A DNA stretch of 64,000 nucleotides from NCBI GenBank assembly GCA_964247055.1, contig OZ176050.1:10168001-10232000 (forward strand), in the 5' to 3' direction. The position numbers and the translations under genes were made by a program. Numbering within the stretch: position 1 is the stretch's first letter; each line of letters starts with the position of its first letter. Below are positions 48,191 through 59,147 of this stretch, in pieces. Source of the stretch: Paragordius varius. Taxonomy: Eukaryota > Nematomorpha. The notes under the pieces were generated by a model. That model did not search any database, was not told where the DNA came from, and saw only the letters and a list, made by a program, of their open reading frames with translations.

Positions 48191-49190
48191 TCTATATATT
48201 TATAAAAATGGAAAATGCTGGCTTTGTGATCTGGTACAGGAAAACCGGTAGACCCAATCAAATCCAAATATCGAAAAAATATAATCATTAATAAATGTCC
48301 CGACAATAGCTTCGCCCTTTTTTTGAAATAGGCTCCCAGTTCGGGCCCACCCCGTATGAAAAACGGGTTTTTTTTGAAAACAGAAGTCCACAAAATCGTG
48401 TTTTTGAGACAATTTTCCGGAGAACGTGTTGGACCATTCATTTTCAAATATAATTTTTGTTTACTTATTTTCGATTGCGCCGAACATAGTCGAGCCACTT
48501 TTTTGATTTAGGCCCTCTTTTTACCCGCTCCCCCCGTAAAATGCCATTTTTTTCAAAAAACAAAGTCCACAAAAATAATTTTCTAAATCGATTTTTCGCC
48601 CTAGGTATGAGACCGTAAAAATTCAATAAAGATTCCACGTATTCCCTGTTAAAAGGCAAAATTTTAGAACACCGTTTATTTGATGATAGCTGCTGGGTAA
48701 GGAGCTACCCGCTAAAAACTGATTTTTCATATAACTTTGTGATCTGTTTCCGGAAAACCGGTGAACCCATTCAAATCCAAATATCGAAAAAATATAATCA
48801 TTAATGAATGCCCCGACAATAGCTTCGCCCTTTTTTGGAATTAGGTCCCCAGTTCGGGCCCACCCCGTGTGAAAATTGGGTTAAGTCAATTTTTTGGAGA
48901 ACGTGTTGGACCATTCAATTTCAAATATGAATTTTGTTTACTTATTTTTGATCGCGCTGAACATAGTCGAGTCGCTTTTTTGATTTAGGCCCTCTTTTTA
49001 CCCGCTACCTCCGTAAAATGCCATTTTTTTCAAAAAACAAAGTCCACAAAAATAATTTTCTAAATCGATTTTTCGCCCTAGGTATGAGACTGTAAAAATT
49101 CGAGAAAGATTTTTCGTATTGCCTGTTAAAAGGCAAAAATTTTAGTCAAGCGTTTCTTTGATGATAGATGCTGAGTAAGGAGTATCTATC
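48191..49190 (+). mobile_element. Helitron copy B, two tandem units
   Basis: Starts TCTATATATTTATAAAAATG after an A at 48190. A unit of about 535 bp (with TTTGTGATCTG, CGGGCCCACCCCGT and GAGCGGG words in reverse) is present twice, beginning near 48191 and 48728. The element fades near 49190 without its own 3' hairpin; the next hairpin belongs to 49244-49391. A minus-strand open frame of 154 codons is a product of the repeat and not a gene. Confidence 0.75.
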
Positions 49191-49243
49191 ATATGCATAG
49201 CATGTTAAAAGATATATGGATATTAATACATTATTTATCCTCA

Positions 49244-49391
49244 TCTATATATTTATAAAAATGGAAAATGCTGGCTTTGTGATCTACAGGAAAAACGGTA
49301 GACCCATTCAAATCCAAACTTCGAACCCCCCCCCCCCCCAGAAGTCTGAAGGACTTCCTCGGGCTGCGTAGCAGCACGAGATTCACGCTAG
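49244..49391 (+). mobile_element. Minimal Helitron, 148 bp
   Basis: A complete pair of ends with almost nothing between them. The 5' end is TCTATATATTTATAAAAATG, followed by a 14-base C run and a GAAGTC/GACTTC hairpin. The 3' hairpin is CTCGGGCTGC / GCAGCACGAG, then CTAG and T. It shares the right end with copy A of the opposite orientation. Confidence 0.85.
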
Positions 49392-50204
49392 TATATATAT
49401 ATATTTTATTGAATATATTCTACTGACGATTCAATTATAGAAACATTATCATCATTTTTAATAAAAACCGAATTTTTTGAATGTTAATAATACTTTAGAA
49501 AAATCAATGTCATTTTTATTTATGTTTCGCGTGTAAAAGTGTTCGAATTGCTATTCATATTGTATGATGCAGAAAAATGCTTAAAGATACTTAAATAATT
49601 AAGAGCTTTTATGAAACCATAATTAACTGGATAATATTTATTTTTCACCAAAAATATTTAGGGGAAAATTGTTCGTGGTGATATTCATAAATATAATTAA
49701 AAATAACAATCAAATCGGGTTTGTGCTTAATTGATATACCGTAAATATTAAACTATATTAATATATATTTTGAATAATATATACAGGTGTACAAAACTAA
49801 AACCGTATAATGTGACATGCTCAGGAACCGCCAACCTAGATTTACCATACCCAAACTGCTGTCCAATTTACGAATGTGCAACTAATAATTTATAATTTTA
49901 ACTGTGGAAAATATTATTTTATCGACAAAGCATACATATGGCTAATTAAAATAACGCATTTACAAATCATAGCATGGCAAATAAATAAAACTCCCCTAAA
50001 AACTCATTAGAATGAATATATTTATGGAATATTATTTAAACTAAATTTAATTAAACAAGTTTTAATTAGTGTTTATTTTTTTCATAATTACATAATTAAA
50101 TATTGAAATAATGTAAAATGTCGCATAAATTTTTTTAATGATAATTTATTATAAATGTCAATACAACCGCATTACACAGTGCACAAAAAAACTATTTTGA
50201 TAAA
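49392..50204. other. No gene seen
   Basis: AT-rich non-coding sequence. The missing 5' exons of LRWD1 could lie here, but none was recognised. Confidence 0.4.
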
Positions 50205-50520
50205 ATATTATACTCGGGCAGAAAAGCGTACCAGGATTGGCGTGGTGCTTTTGGCTTTGGGTCTTAAGAGTCTTAAAAGATATTTGAACTTTTGTTTAAG
50301 TTAAATATAAATTCAGTTTTTAAGAAAATACCGTAAGAAGCGTATCTTCTCGATATTCTTAGGTGATGGAAATGTTCAGCATCATCGATTTAGAAAAATC
50401 ACAAATTTTCTGTTAACATCTCAAAAACACCCCAAAGAAAAAAATTTTAAGGATGCGCCTAGAAGGCTAAAGAAAGTTTATTAATTTGGGCACATCCAAT
50501 TTTAAAAGATTCAATGGCTT
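50205..50520 (+). repeat. Dispersed repeat R, copy 2
   Basis: Shares GCGTGGTGCTTTTGGCTTTG and a GCATCATCGATTTAGA word with the other copies of repeat R. It is diverged, and its ends are not defined. Confidence 0.5.
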
Positions 50521-50894
50521 TAGAGTGTAAAACTCCACCAATATTTTATGATGTATATATTATACATGAAATTAAGCCATTGATCTAACCAATATCCTCA
50601 GCTCATTAAATCTGGCGTTTGTTTGGATTTGGCACCATGGGCAAATTGTCTAGAATTCCGGAATTCTTCCGTTATAATACTATTATTTAAAATATCCATC
50701 CTAAATATAATGGTATCTCGTTATCATTTATGGGTCTGAATAATAAATATTTGAATTGATAATGGCCGAATCAGCTCATCAAATGTGGTAATTCTCTGGA
50801 ATCTGGTATATACCTCAAAATCTCATATCTTTATTTAATTTATTTATTTTATACTCAATACCGATTTCTTACTTTATGATTTGATAATCTGCAG

Positions 50895-51282
50895 ACAATT
50901 ATTATATCTTGGTCATATTCACAAAATCGAGGTTGATAGAAGGTCTTCCAAAAAAGTTCACCCCAGAAAGCGGTTGCATATGCTAAAAAGAGTTATTAAC
51001 CTTGCCTTTCCTCGAATGATTGGAGTTACACAAGACAAAGAATTATCTATGAGAGAGCTAAGAGCTGCTAAGCAACTAGAGCACACATTAAAAAAATTTA
51101 AAAGAAATGGAAAAAGGTTCGTCCTAACTTTTTACCAACAAACCTTTTAAAAATTTATATGAGTCGCTTAAAATAGGGCATAATATGTTATTGAGTTTAA
51201 AGTTATGACATTATATTTTTGGTCATACACTTCCGAAATCGGTGAAAAATATCCTGATGTTATATATATCAGAATATATATA

Positions 51283-51316
<34 letters not shown>

Positions 51317-54300
51317 TCTGATACAAAAATGTAATAAGATTATCATGGTGCTTTTGGTTTTGGACTTACAAGTGATTTAATAAAGTAATTATCACTTAGT
51401 ACCTGCTCCATATCAGATGGCAAATTTAGCGTACGTACATTTTGTTAACACTTTGATTCAAATTGGAGTATCTAAATAGCCCAGACAATATTTAATTGAT
51501 ATTATTTGATAACTACTGAAAGAAACGATCCCATTTTAAATTAATGCTTTTATCCTAATTAATATTATATAAATAAGCCAAAAAAATATCGTGTCTATTA
51601 AATTTTGAAGCTAAAATTAAAGCTATATTTCATTTAAATCACATCTAACAATGATAGAAACAAAATAGTGGTTTATTTTGTTATTTGTAAATTTGGCTAA
51701 TGCACACATGTCATGTTGCCTAATTGTTTACCCTAAAATATATATTAAGTATTTTTGAAATAAAATTTTTATATATTAGTTTAATGCTATATAGGTGCAA
51801 ACATTTCCCATGGTTTTAATTCCTTCCATGCCTGGGGTATCCAAATACTCCAATTTGAATTGAAGGACTAAATGAATGTGTTGCTTCCAAGTGTTAAAAA
51901 ATTTATAATACATCATCTAAGTAACCCTTGTATGACTGTTTCACGCTGTTATTCATATAGGCGCTTACTTCGAACTCACTCCCTAGAAAATGATCCAGAG
52001 GATGATTATTCAAGAATTAAAGAGATAAAATTTGAACCTACCACAGACTCTCATATATTCGCTGCAATCGGTCAGGATTTTTTAGTTTTAATTGACGCTG
52101 AAAATGGAGATGTGCTATCAAAATTTAGATGCCCTGTTAGGAATGACATTTTGGAAGTAAAACATTAATTTATTCAAGGAATTATATTCAGTGGATTGGA
52201 CTTACATAACAAATAAGGAAACAAATGCTTTAACAAATATTTTAGCTACGGGAGGATTGTCACGGAGTATATATATCATTCAACCAAAATTGCAATCATG
52301 GATCGAATGTTTAAGAGGCCATAAATCCCCTATTAATATAGTCAGATTTTCACCGTCCAGGCCCTATATCTTAATAAGTATATATATCTTTGCCCTAAGT
52401 TTAACGGTCATATGAAATCTGCATAATTAAATAATTTAACACTTAGAAATTTTCATTCGAATAAAAACATATATTGGAATAAAACATTAACATACAGTTT
52501 TAAATATCGATTGATATCCTCTTTTTTGTAAGCTTATATATGCCTATCTTTAAGGGATAAAAGTTAAAAAATAATAATAAATCCGACCTTTAAAAATATT
52601 ATTTATAATACATAGATGGTTATATGGCATATAAGGGCAGTATATTGCGAATATTGAGGCCAAGTTTATTTTTACATGTTTTATTAGCCCATACATTATT
52701 TAGAACTCCCAAAACAATTCCCTAATTTGGTTTAAATAATTTATCTGATATTAATGGATTTAAAATTTACACTCTATAATTTTTTGCCCCAAATACTGCT
52801 TCTAAATGAATTAAATGGCTTTTTTAAGAAAATGTTAAAAAACACTATTGCACATAGATAACCTTACAGCAGAAATATATATTTGAATTTATATATTTCT
52901 TTAGGTGTAGATATGATGGGTTTACTCATATTTTGGGAGCTTTCCCAACCCACAGCAAACAATAAACCTCGGAATAAAAGTAAACGCATTGGTAGTTTCC
53001 AACTCCCGTTTCATGGTTCCTGTCTCGATGTTTATGATATGCAAATCTCATTCGACAATATTATCCTGATAAATACGACAAATGGACTGTACTACCTACC
53101 TAATGTCATTGATGAAAGGAAAACTATCTATACCTTAATCAAGTAATTAATGACTATTAATAATGTTTTTTGTTTTGAAATATGTGTTTCCACTACAGTT
53201 TTAATATGACTTTAAATATTTTATAACTACAAAATACACATTTTTATATAAGTGTTTAATTTATTTCTATTAGACCCATTTTGCTAAAACTTTCCTCTCC
53301 GATACTAACTAATTTAGACCCGGATATATCACTTTTCACGTGTATTGCATGGATATCCAAGCACATAATTGGTTAGTTATTTTAATATTTATTTTTGCGC
53401 CTACCACAAATTTCAAGATATATTTTTTTGAATCTAAAAAACTATTTATTGATTTTTTTGTCAATAGTCGCACTTTGTTTATTATTTATATAAATACCAT
53501 CTTCTAGAGATATTATTTTATAACTTTCATATACTTTATGGGCTTTTTATTATTTTTTATAAGTATTTTTTTGTTATAATTTTTGTGAAAATACTTATAA
53601 CCTTTTTTTAGTTTTGATATTAATTTTACCTCTCTAGAAATCCTATTAAACAAAATATGTATAAATATGAAAGGGATTATTTTACAATACCTTACTGCCT
53701 AAGTGGGTTGTTTCCTGTTTAAATGACCACTATTAGACCTTATTATTATTATCACCTTGATTTTAACCGATAGCAACCATATATTTAGATAAATAATTAT
53801 TGTTCTTCTGAGTCTAAATTTATTAATCTTTTTTTTATGATTACAGGCATGCATATATATTCTTCCTCATATATTTACCAAAATTTTAACCAGGTTAGAT
53901 TATAGATATTGGAATAGTTATTATAAAGAGCGCGTTAGATTAGCCTAATAAATTATTTTACAATTTTTTGTTACATAGTAGAAATGAAATTTGTTAAACA
54001 CTTATTCTATATTTCACCCAACTTATTTTTCATCTACATTTAAAAACTTCATTATATTTTGACAGGTCGGTACACTTACATTGTTAATTCCACTATCTGT
54101 GTGGTTTTTATCATATTATAAATGCAATTTATTGATACTTTCTTATGGATATTTAAATTTGGTGTCGATTTTCCTTAAATAAGTTATTGTTAATTTAATA
54201 TCCGTAAATTCATTAATGCATTTGGTATTTATATAAGCAATTAGGATAGCTATTTTTCTATAAATAACGCAATCACACTATATAGATGTGTTGTCAAATT

Positions 54301-55353
54301 TAATTACGACCTTTTTCACATTTTTAAATATTTATTAAATTATTGATTAATATTTGCATAAAATTATATCCTATATATATAATATATTTAGTTGCAAAAA
54401 TGGTCAAAGTTCCCTATATTTGTGTATGCAAAATATTCCAATCAAATGAAACAATAGTCAACAACATAAATAACGCAGATATTGGATTATCAGAAATTAA
54501 AATGAATGTCATAGGTATATTGGAAGATTCATCTACCAATCAGTTTTATAATGGGGAAGAGTATCATATCACAAAACTTGGGACAAATATTAAAAAAATT
54601 GGTAAATGTTTAATAAATAACTTGTTGTTTAACTAATTTTTTTAGCATTTCCGCTACAAATGATATTTTGAAAATAATTGACGAAGACAATTAATAGAGA
54701 GGACCGATGATTATATAGAATGATTCCAAACTCAATAATATAATTATAATTAACAATTAATATCCACAAAAGGGAATGTTTTTTTGAATTTATTAGATAA
54801 AGCTATTAATTTAATTATATTTCCATAAAATAATTGGCATTTTTTTATAAGCGTAAATCGTATTGCCTTTATTTAGTATATTAGTATACAATAAATCTAT
54901 TATAAAATATATTTGTTTAGATGTATCGTATGATAAAGTTTTAGTTGTTGCTGGAAATAACAAAGGTACCGTATGTGTTTGGGATATAAGTTCCATGATT
55001 CCATCTCATAATGTTCCGTCGCATTCTTTCTTCAAAAGAGCTTTTGATAACCCATTGCGTATTAAACCAGTCCATGTATAATTGTTGTTTTTTGATTTTT
55101 TAAACCTTTCAAAAAAATATTTTTTAATTTATATTATTATTATTATTAAACATTCAGATAATAAATTGGGTGAATCAAAAACAAATTACGGTACAAAATG
55201 AAAATATACCTGACTTTGCCACTTTAGATACAGTTTGTTTTTTTGTGTAATTTTATTTTATAGAGTATAAATGCCGTGGATATATCCTCTGACTACAAAT
55301 ATATCGTAACATCAACCAATTGTAACTTGATTGGAATTATAGATAGTCAATAA
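50895..55353 (+). CDS. LRWD1: LRWD1 (ORCA), origin recognition complex-associated WD40 protein
   Basis: In animals LRWD1/ORCA binds ORC, heterochromatin marks and replication origins. Exons are 50895-51116, 51961-52156, 52179-52377, 52905-53142, 53274-53371, 53847-53893, probably a short one near 54066-54100, then 54392-54601, 54921-55075 and 55264-55353 (stop TAA). All but the uncertain one join in phase. WD40 words are LENDPEDDYSRIKEIKFEP, LVLIDAENGDVLSKFRCP, WIECLRGHKSPINIVRFSP, VSYDKVLVVAGNNKGTVCVW and SINAVDISSDYKYIVTSTN, in the order of the vertebrate protein. The first exon is basic (KKVHPRKRLHMLKRVI). The N-terminal LRR part expected in this family is not visible upstream. The intron 51117-51960 carries a piggyBac-type MITE, and the intron 52157-52178 is only 22 bases. 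AATAAA lies near 55370. Confidence 0.85.
51265..51430 (+). repeat. TA array and fragment of repeat R
   Basis: A TA array (51265-51320) enclosed by inverted TATCAGAATATAT words, followed by the repeat R word AGATTATCATGGTGCTTTTG. Lies within an LRWD1 intron. Confidence 0.65.
51449..51893 (+). mobile_element. piggyBac-type MITE (family PB1, copy 3)
   Basis: 445 bp with TTAA at 51445-51448 and 51894-51897. The ends read inward CACTTTGATTCAAATTGGAG and CACTTGGAAGCAACACATTC. It is inserted in an LRWD1 intron and ends 68 bp before the next exon. An open frame starting inside it (51872) runs into the LRWD1 exon by chance. Confidence 0.88.
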
Positions 55354-55639
55354 TTTAAGGAAATGTATAATAAATAAATTATTTATTGATTGATATATTA
55401 ATAAAAAATAAATTGAACATATGTAATAATTTTATTTGGAGTTTTTTGGAAGCGAGCTTTTACTTAATATTAAATTTCCCTTTAATACTGCATTATTTAT
55501 AAAGTTGCTTTAGCTATGATTAGGATAATGTGCTATATGCAAATAAAAATTATATTATTTTGGTGAAATGTATTGGTGGAAAATGTTTAAAATCGCTTTA
55601 AATAAAAAAAATCGCAAATTTAGCACACATTTTATCAAA

Positions 55640-56260
55640 TTGAATTTTAATGCTCACTGCGTCCGAAATTCGAGGGTCTAAAAATATCCTAATATATATT
55701 CTAATTAAGAAATATATCAGGATTATCATGGTGCTTTTGGGTTTTGGCCCTTAGGAATGTTAAGTTTTCCACTTTTTTGGTGAGTGCTCCATATCAGAAA
55801 ATGGCAAAATTTGTGCACTTTTTTTAAAATAATTTTTTTGTGAAAGCTAAATGCTTCATTCCCAAAAAATATCACTAAATATTATATCTACATATAAAAA
55901 ACAAAATAATATTTTTAAAAAATTTTAACTTTTAGATGTGGGCTCGAAAAGTCCCAATTTTTTTGTACTCCTTAAATAGGGTAGTTTTTGAAAAACACAA
56001 AAATAATTCCTAGATTCCGCGATAAAAATTTCTATGTGATGATTTTTGACATCAAAAAGGTTTTTCCGAATAAATGGATATTTTGTTAAAAGTTAGCAAG
56101 TTGTTGTAGAAAAATACTTCATTTTACTATGAGGCATAATGAGAACGTTCAAAAAAGATATTATAATACAGTTTTTCGATAATGCTGAACATTCTACCGT
56201 TTCGAATTTTAATTTAAAGGTTTGTTGGCTTTCAAATTTTGGTGAATTAAAAAATTTTTA
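55640..56260 (+). repeat. Dispersed repeat R, copy 3
   Basis: The longest plus-strand copy. It has GGATTATCATGGTGCTTTTG, GCTCCATATCAGAAAATGGC and a GCGATAAAAATTTC block, in the same order as the minus-strand copy at 20030-20560. Confidence 0.65.
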
Positions 56261-56539
56261 TTACATAAATTATCAGTAGAAGGAATATTTTAATTGAAAT
56301 TCTGATGTAATATATATGTTCAGGCCATTTATATAGAAAAGTGCTTTTAAATATCTTAAAACTCCATATTTTTTTTAATGATGATTTTTTTAAACATATG
56401 AATAACTTGCACAATCTCCCAAGTGTCAAAGACCGAAAATCTCATCATCCTTGCTAATTGACATCAAATGCTCCGACCCCAATATTATTGACAATCATCT
56501 AACCGATTACTATATGGACTTATATAGAGGATAAGAAAA

Positions 56540-57900
56540 AAACGAAACAACCGCACATTTTTCATTGAACCTAGACGTAATATTTCAAAGCATATTAAAA
56601 AATCTTAAAAGTTATAAAGCAGCAGGACCAGATAATTCAGCGACAACGTTTGGAAAATAGAACGAGAATGGTGCTCAATCAACGCCTTACTATTAAAAAA
56701 TTAATACCTCAATAAAAGGAACGAGAAATGGTTCAAATTTACTATAACAACTTTACCAAGGAAAACTAACGCATGTAAACCCAAAGATTATCGAGGTATA
56801 ACACTATCCAATACCATTTATAAAATCCTGGCAACAACAGCTCTGCGAAACTGAAAAACTAGAACTTCACCCCGCAATCGGTGGTTTTAAAAAAGGGTAA
56901 ACGGAACTATTTACTGCTTTGAACATATACATTGAAAAAAGCATCATGTTAAAAATAACAACTTGGATATGTTACGTCGATATCAAGAAAGCGTTTGACC
57001 ACGCAATTAGAGATTATATAATAAAAATAATTAAGAAACTAAAACTTAAAGAAAATTGGAAAAATTTAATAAACTTGTTGGAAAATTGCAAGTCGTCACT
57101 GACGGTCACTATGGAAAAACATTTTTCAACTACTAGAGGAGACAAGGTTGCCCATGCCAAAAATATATAATCTGTTTACAGATAAAATTTTAAAAGAAAA
57201 ATGTGAGTCAAGCCCCTACAGAATAATGGCATATACTGATGACACATGTATAGTTAGCAAATCAATCGAATCTGTTAGATCTTGGATTGAATTAGCGACG
57301 AAACTTAAAGAAGCAGGTCTGATATTAAATATGGAGAATACCAAAGTTATGACAGTATCCGAATTATCAATCAAAAAATTCCACTCACAGAAGGAGAACT
57401 TGAAAAGTAGACAAATACAAATACTATGAGTCTGGTTCTCCAATAAAGAATGTATTGATTTAAAAGCAATGAACAGATTAAACAATAATAAGGAAATATT
57501 TGGTGAAATGCGCCAATCTGGATATCAACAGAACTCAAATATTTGTCAACAAAGCCATAAGGAAAATAATGGGATATTACTGCCAAAACCACCCATTAAT
57601 ATCCAATGCAGCACTTTACGCTGAAACTAAATACTTTCCCTTAGAATACGCTATCCCCCTAGCAGGATTGTTATGGCACATCAAATAAAATGATCTAACA
57701 TATACCCACTGTGGGAAGCTTTATGGAAACAATATTGAAAATTACAGCAAAAAACTATTTGGTTGGGTCGCATCCTACCTTCTTTCAACATTCGATTTGA
57801 ATGAAAACAATATTCAGTTAGTTAAACAAAACAACTGGAAGAAAACGGCCGAAAAATGCAAATTGTAAATATTGCTATGTGTTGTGTTAATTTAGACCGC
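56540..57900 (+). pseudogene. LINE reverse transcriptase relic
   Basis: Three reverse transcriptase motifs of non-LTR type occur in order: PKDYRGITLSNTIYKILA (about 56780-56835), YVDIKKAFDHAIRDYI (about 56970-57015) and AYTDDTCIVSKS (about 57229-57264), the last with the YxDD catalytic box. A later block resembling the thumb/connection region runs from 57500 to 57690. The frames are interrupted by stops and frameshifts and the endonuclease is not seen, so this copy is dead. The family is not identified. Confidence 0.8.
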
Positions 57901-58699
57901 GAGAAAAAGAAAGAGCAAAAAAGCTTAAAGAAATTAAAAAACTAAGAACCGATAATGATAATATGTGGATAACGCTTCACTCGAGACATTAGGGTTTCTT
58001 TTTTCTCTTTTTTTACTCATATTGCGAAATAAAAAATAGTTGGTACAGTAGCATATGGTAAATAATACAAAAAATAAAGTCTATGATTATTTAAAATAAG
58101 GTTAAAAATTTTAAATATTTTCATCTTTTCTTACCATACGCGACTGTATAGAACATATTTGATTTCAAAAAAACGTATTTTAATTTAAATTTTAAACTAA
58201 GTTTTTGTTAAATAAAAAAATAGTTTACTTATAGCAAGTTTATTGCAAATGTAAAGGATTTAGCAACATAATCTTTTTTTCCTAAAACATCTAATTATAA
58301 TGTACCATAAAGAAGTATTTACAAAAAACAAAAATATATCATGATAATATAGATAATATAAAAAATAATATAAAAAATTTAAAGGTAAATTGCTATAACT
58401 TTAAATAAAACTTCTACATTTACATTAGATTAAATTAAGTTTTTGTAATCAACGCCCCATGAACGCTTTGCTGTGAAGGGGATTGGGGAGTCTTGTGCAG
58501 ACTGTAACTGTCAGGTTAGATTGAGGTTGTGTCACCACTCTGATATCTTTAAGTGTTTTTTAGCCGTTTCTAGCATGCCACAAAATAGGGTGAAACACGC
58601 TTCAACTAAGTATTGTTAAAAATTAAATTTTTAAAATCATACATATCTTAAAAAGATTTGGCTAAATCAAATTTAGCATATATTTAAGTTTTCATTTCT
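57901..58699. other. No gene seen
   Basis: Mostly AT-rich. The block 58450-58580 is richer in G and C (GGGGATTGGGGAGTCTTGTG) and unexplained; it may be the 3' end of a decayed element. Confidence 0.4.
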
Positions 58700-58990
58700 C
58701 AAACGTCACATGTTTATGTTTTTTATAAGAAAAGACAAGCGCATTTTAGAGTCAAGACTTTCGAACCCCACATCAAAATATTGACATAAAAATGTTTTGC
58801 TTTTTACAAGTAGTTTGCGATATCTTTTTGATGCTATTTGGAAGAAGGGGTTTAGTCTTGCAAAATAAATTCAAAAAAATGTGCGCATATTTTGCCATTT
58901 TCAGATATGGAGCACTTACAAAAGTGGAAATAACGTTCTTAAGACTTTATGACCTTTTCACTATTTATCTAGTTTTGAAAATTTAGTTGA
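58700..58990 (-). repeat. Dispersed repeat R, copy 4
   Basis: On the minus strand it carries GTGCTCCATATCTGAAAATG and GGCAAAATATGCGCACAT, matching the repeat R copies at 55640 and 20030. A 64-codon frame here is part of the repeat. Confidence 0.55.
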
Positions 58991-59147
58991 ATTTAATTAT
59001 CAAATATTCCTGTTTTAGATAGAAAGGTTGTAATTACAGTTTTGTGCTTTTATTGAAAAAAATGTAAGTCAAGTTATAGATTATTTTATCACCCCACCCT
59101 ATAACCTCAATAAAATATTTGACATCTGATAAAGCGACTGCTAGAAA

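Noticed and set aside
48034-48498. 154-codon minus-strand open frame
   Set aside because: It lies wholly inside the Helitron body, and related frames appear in other copies. It is a product of repeated sequence without protein similarity.
51872-51960. Start codon of LRWD1 at the open frame beginning 51872
   Set aside because: This part lies inside and just after a piggyBac-type MITE. The exon starts after the acceptor at 51959-51960, in phase with exon 50895-51116.
56919-57429. Retroviral or LTR-element polymerase
   Set aside because: The motif forms and their order fit non-LTR reverse transcriptases; no gag, protease, integrase or LTRs are visible.
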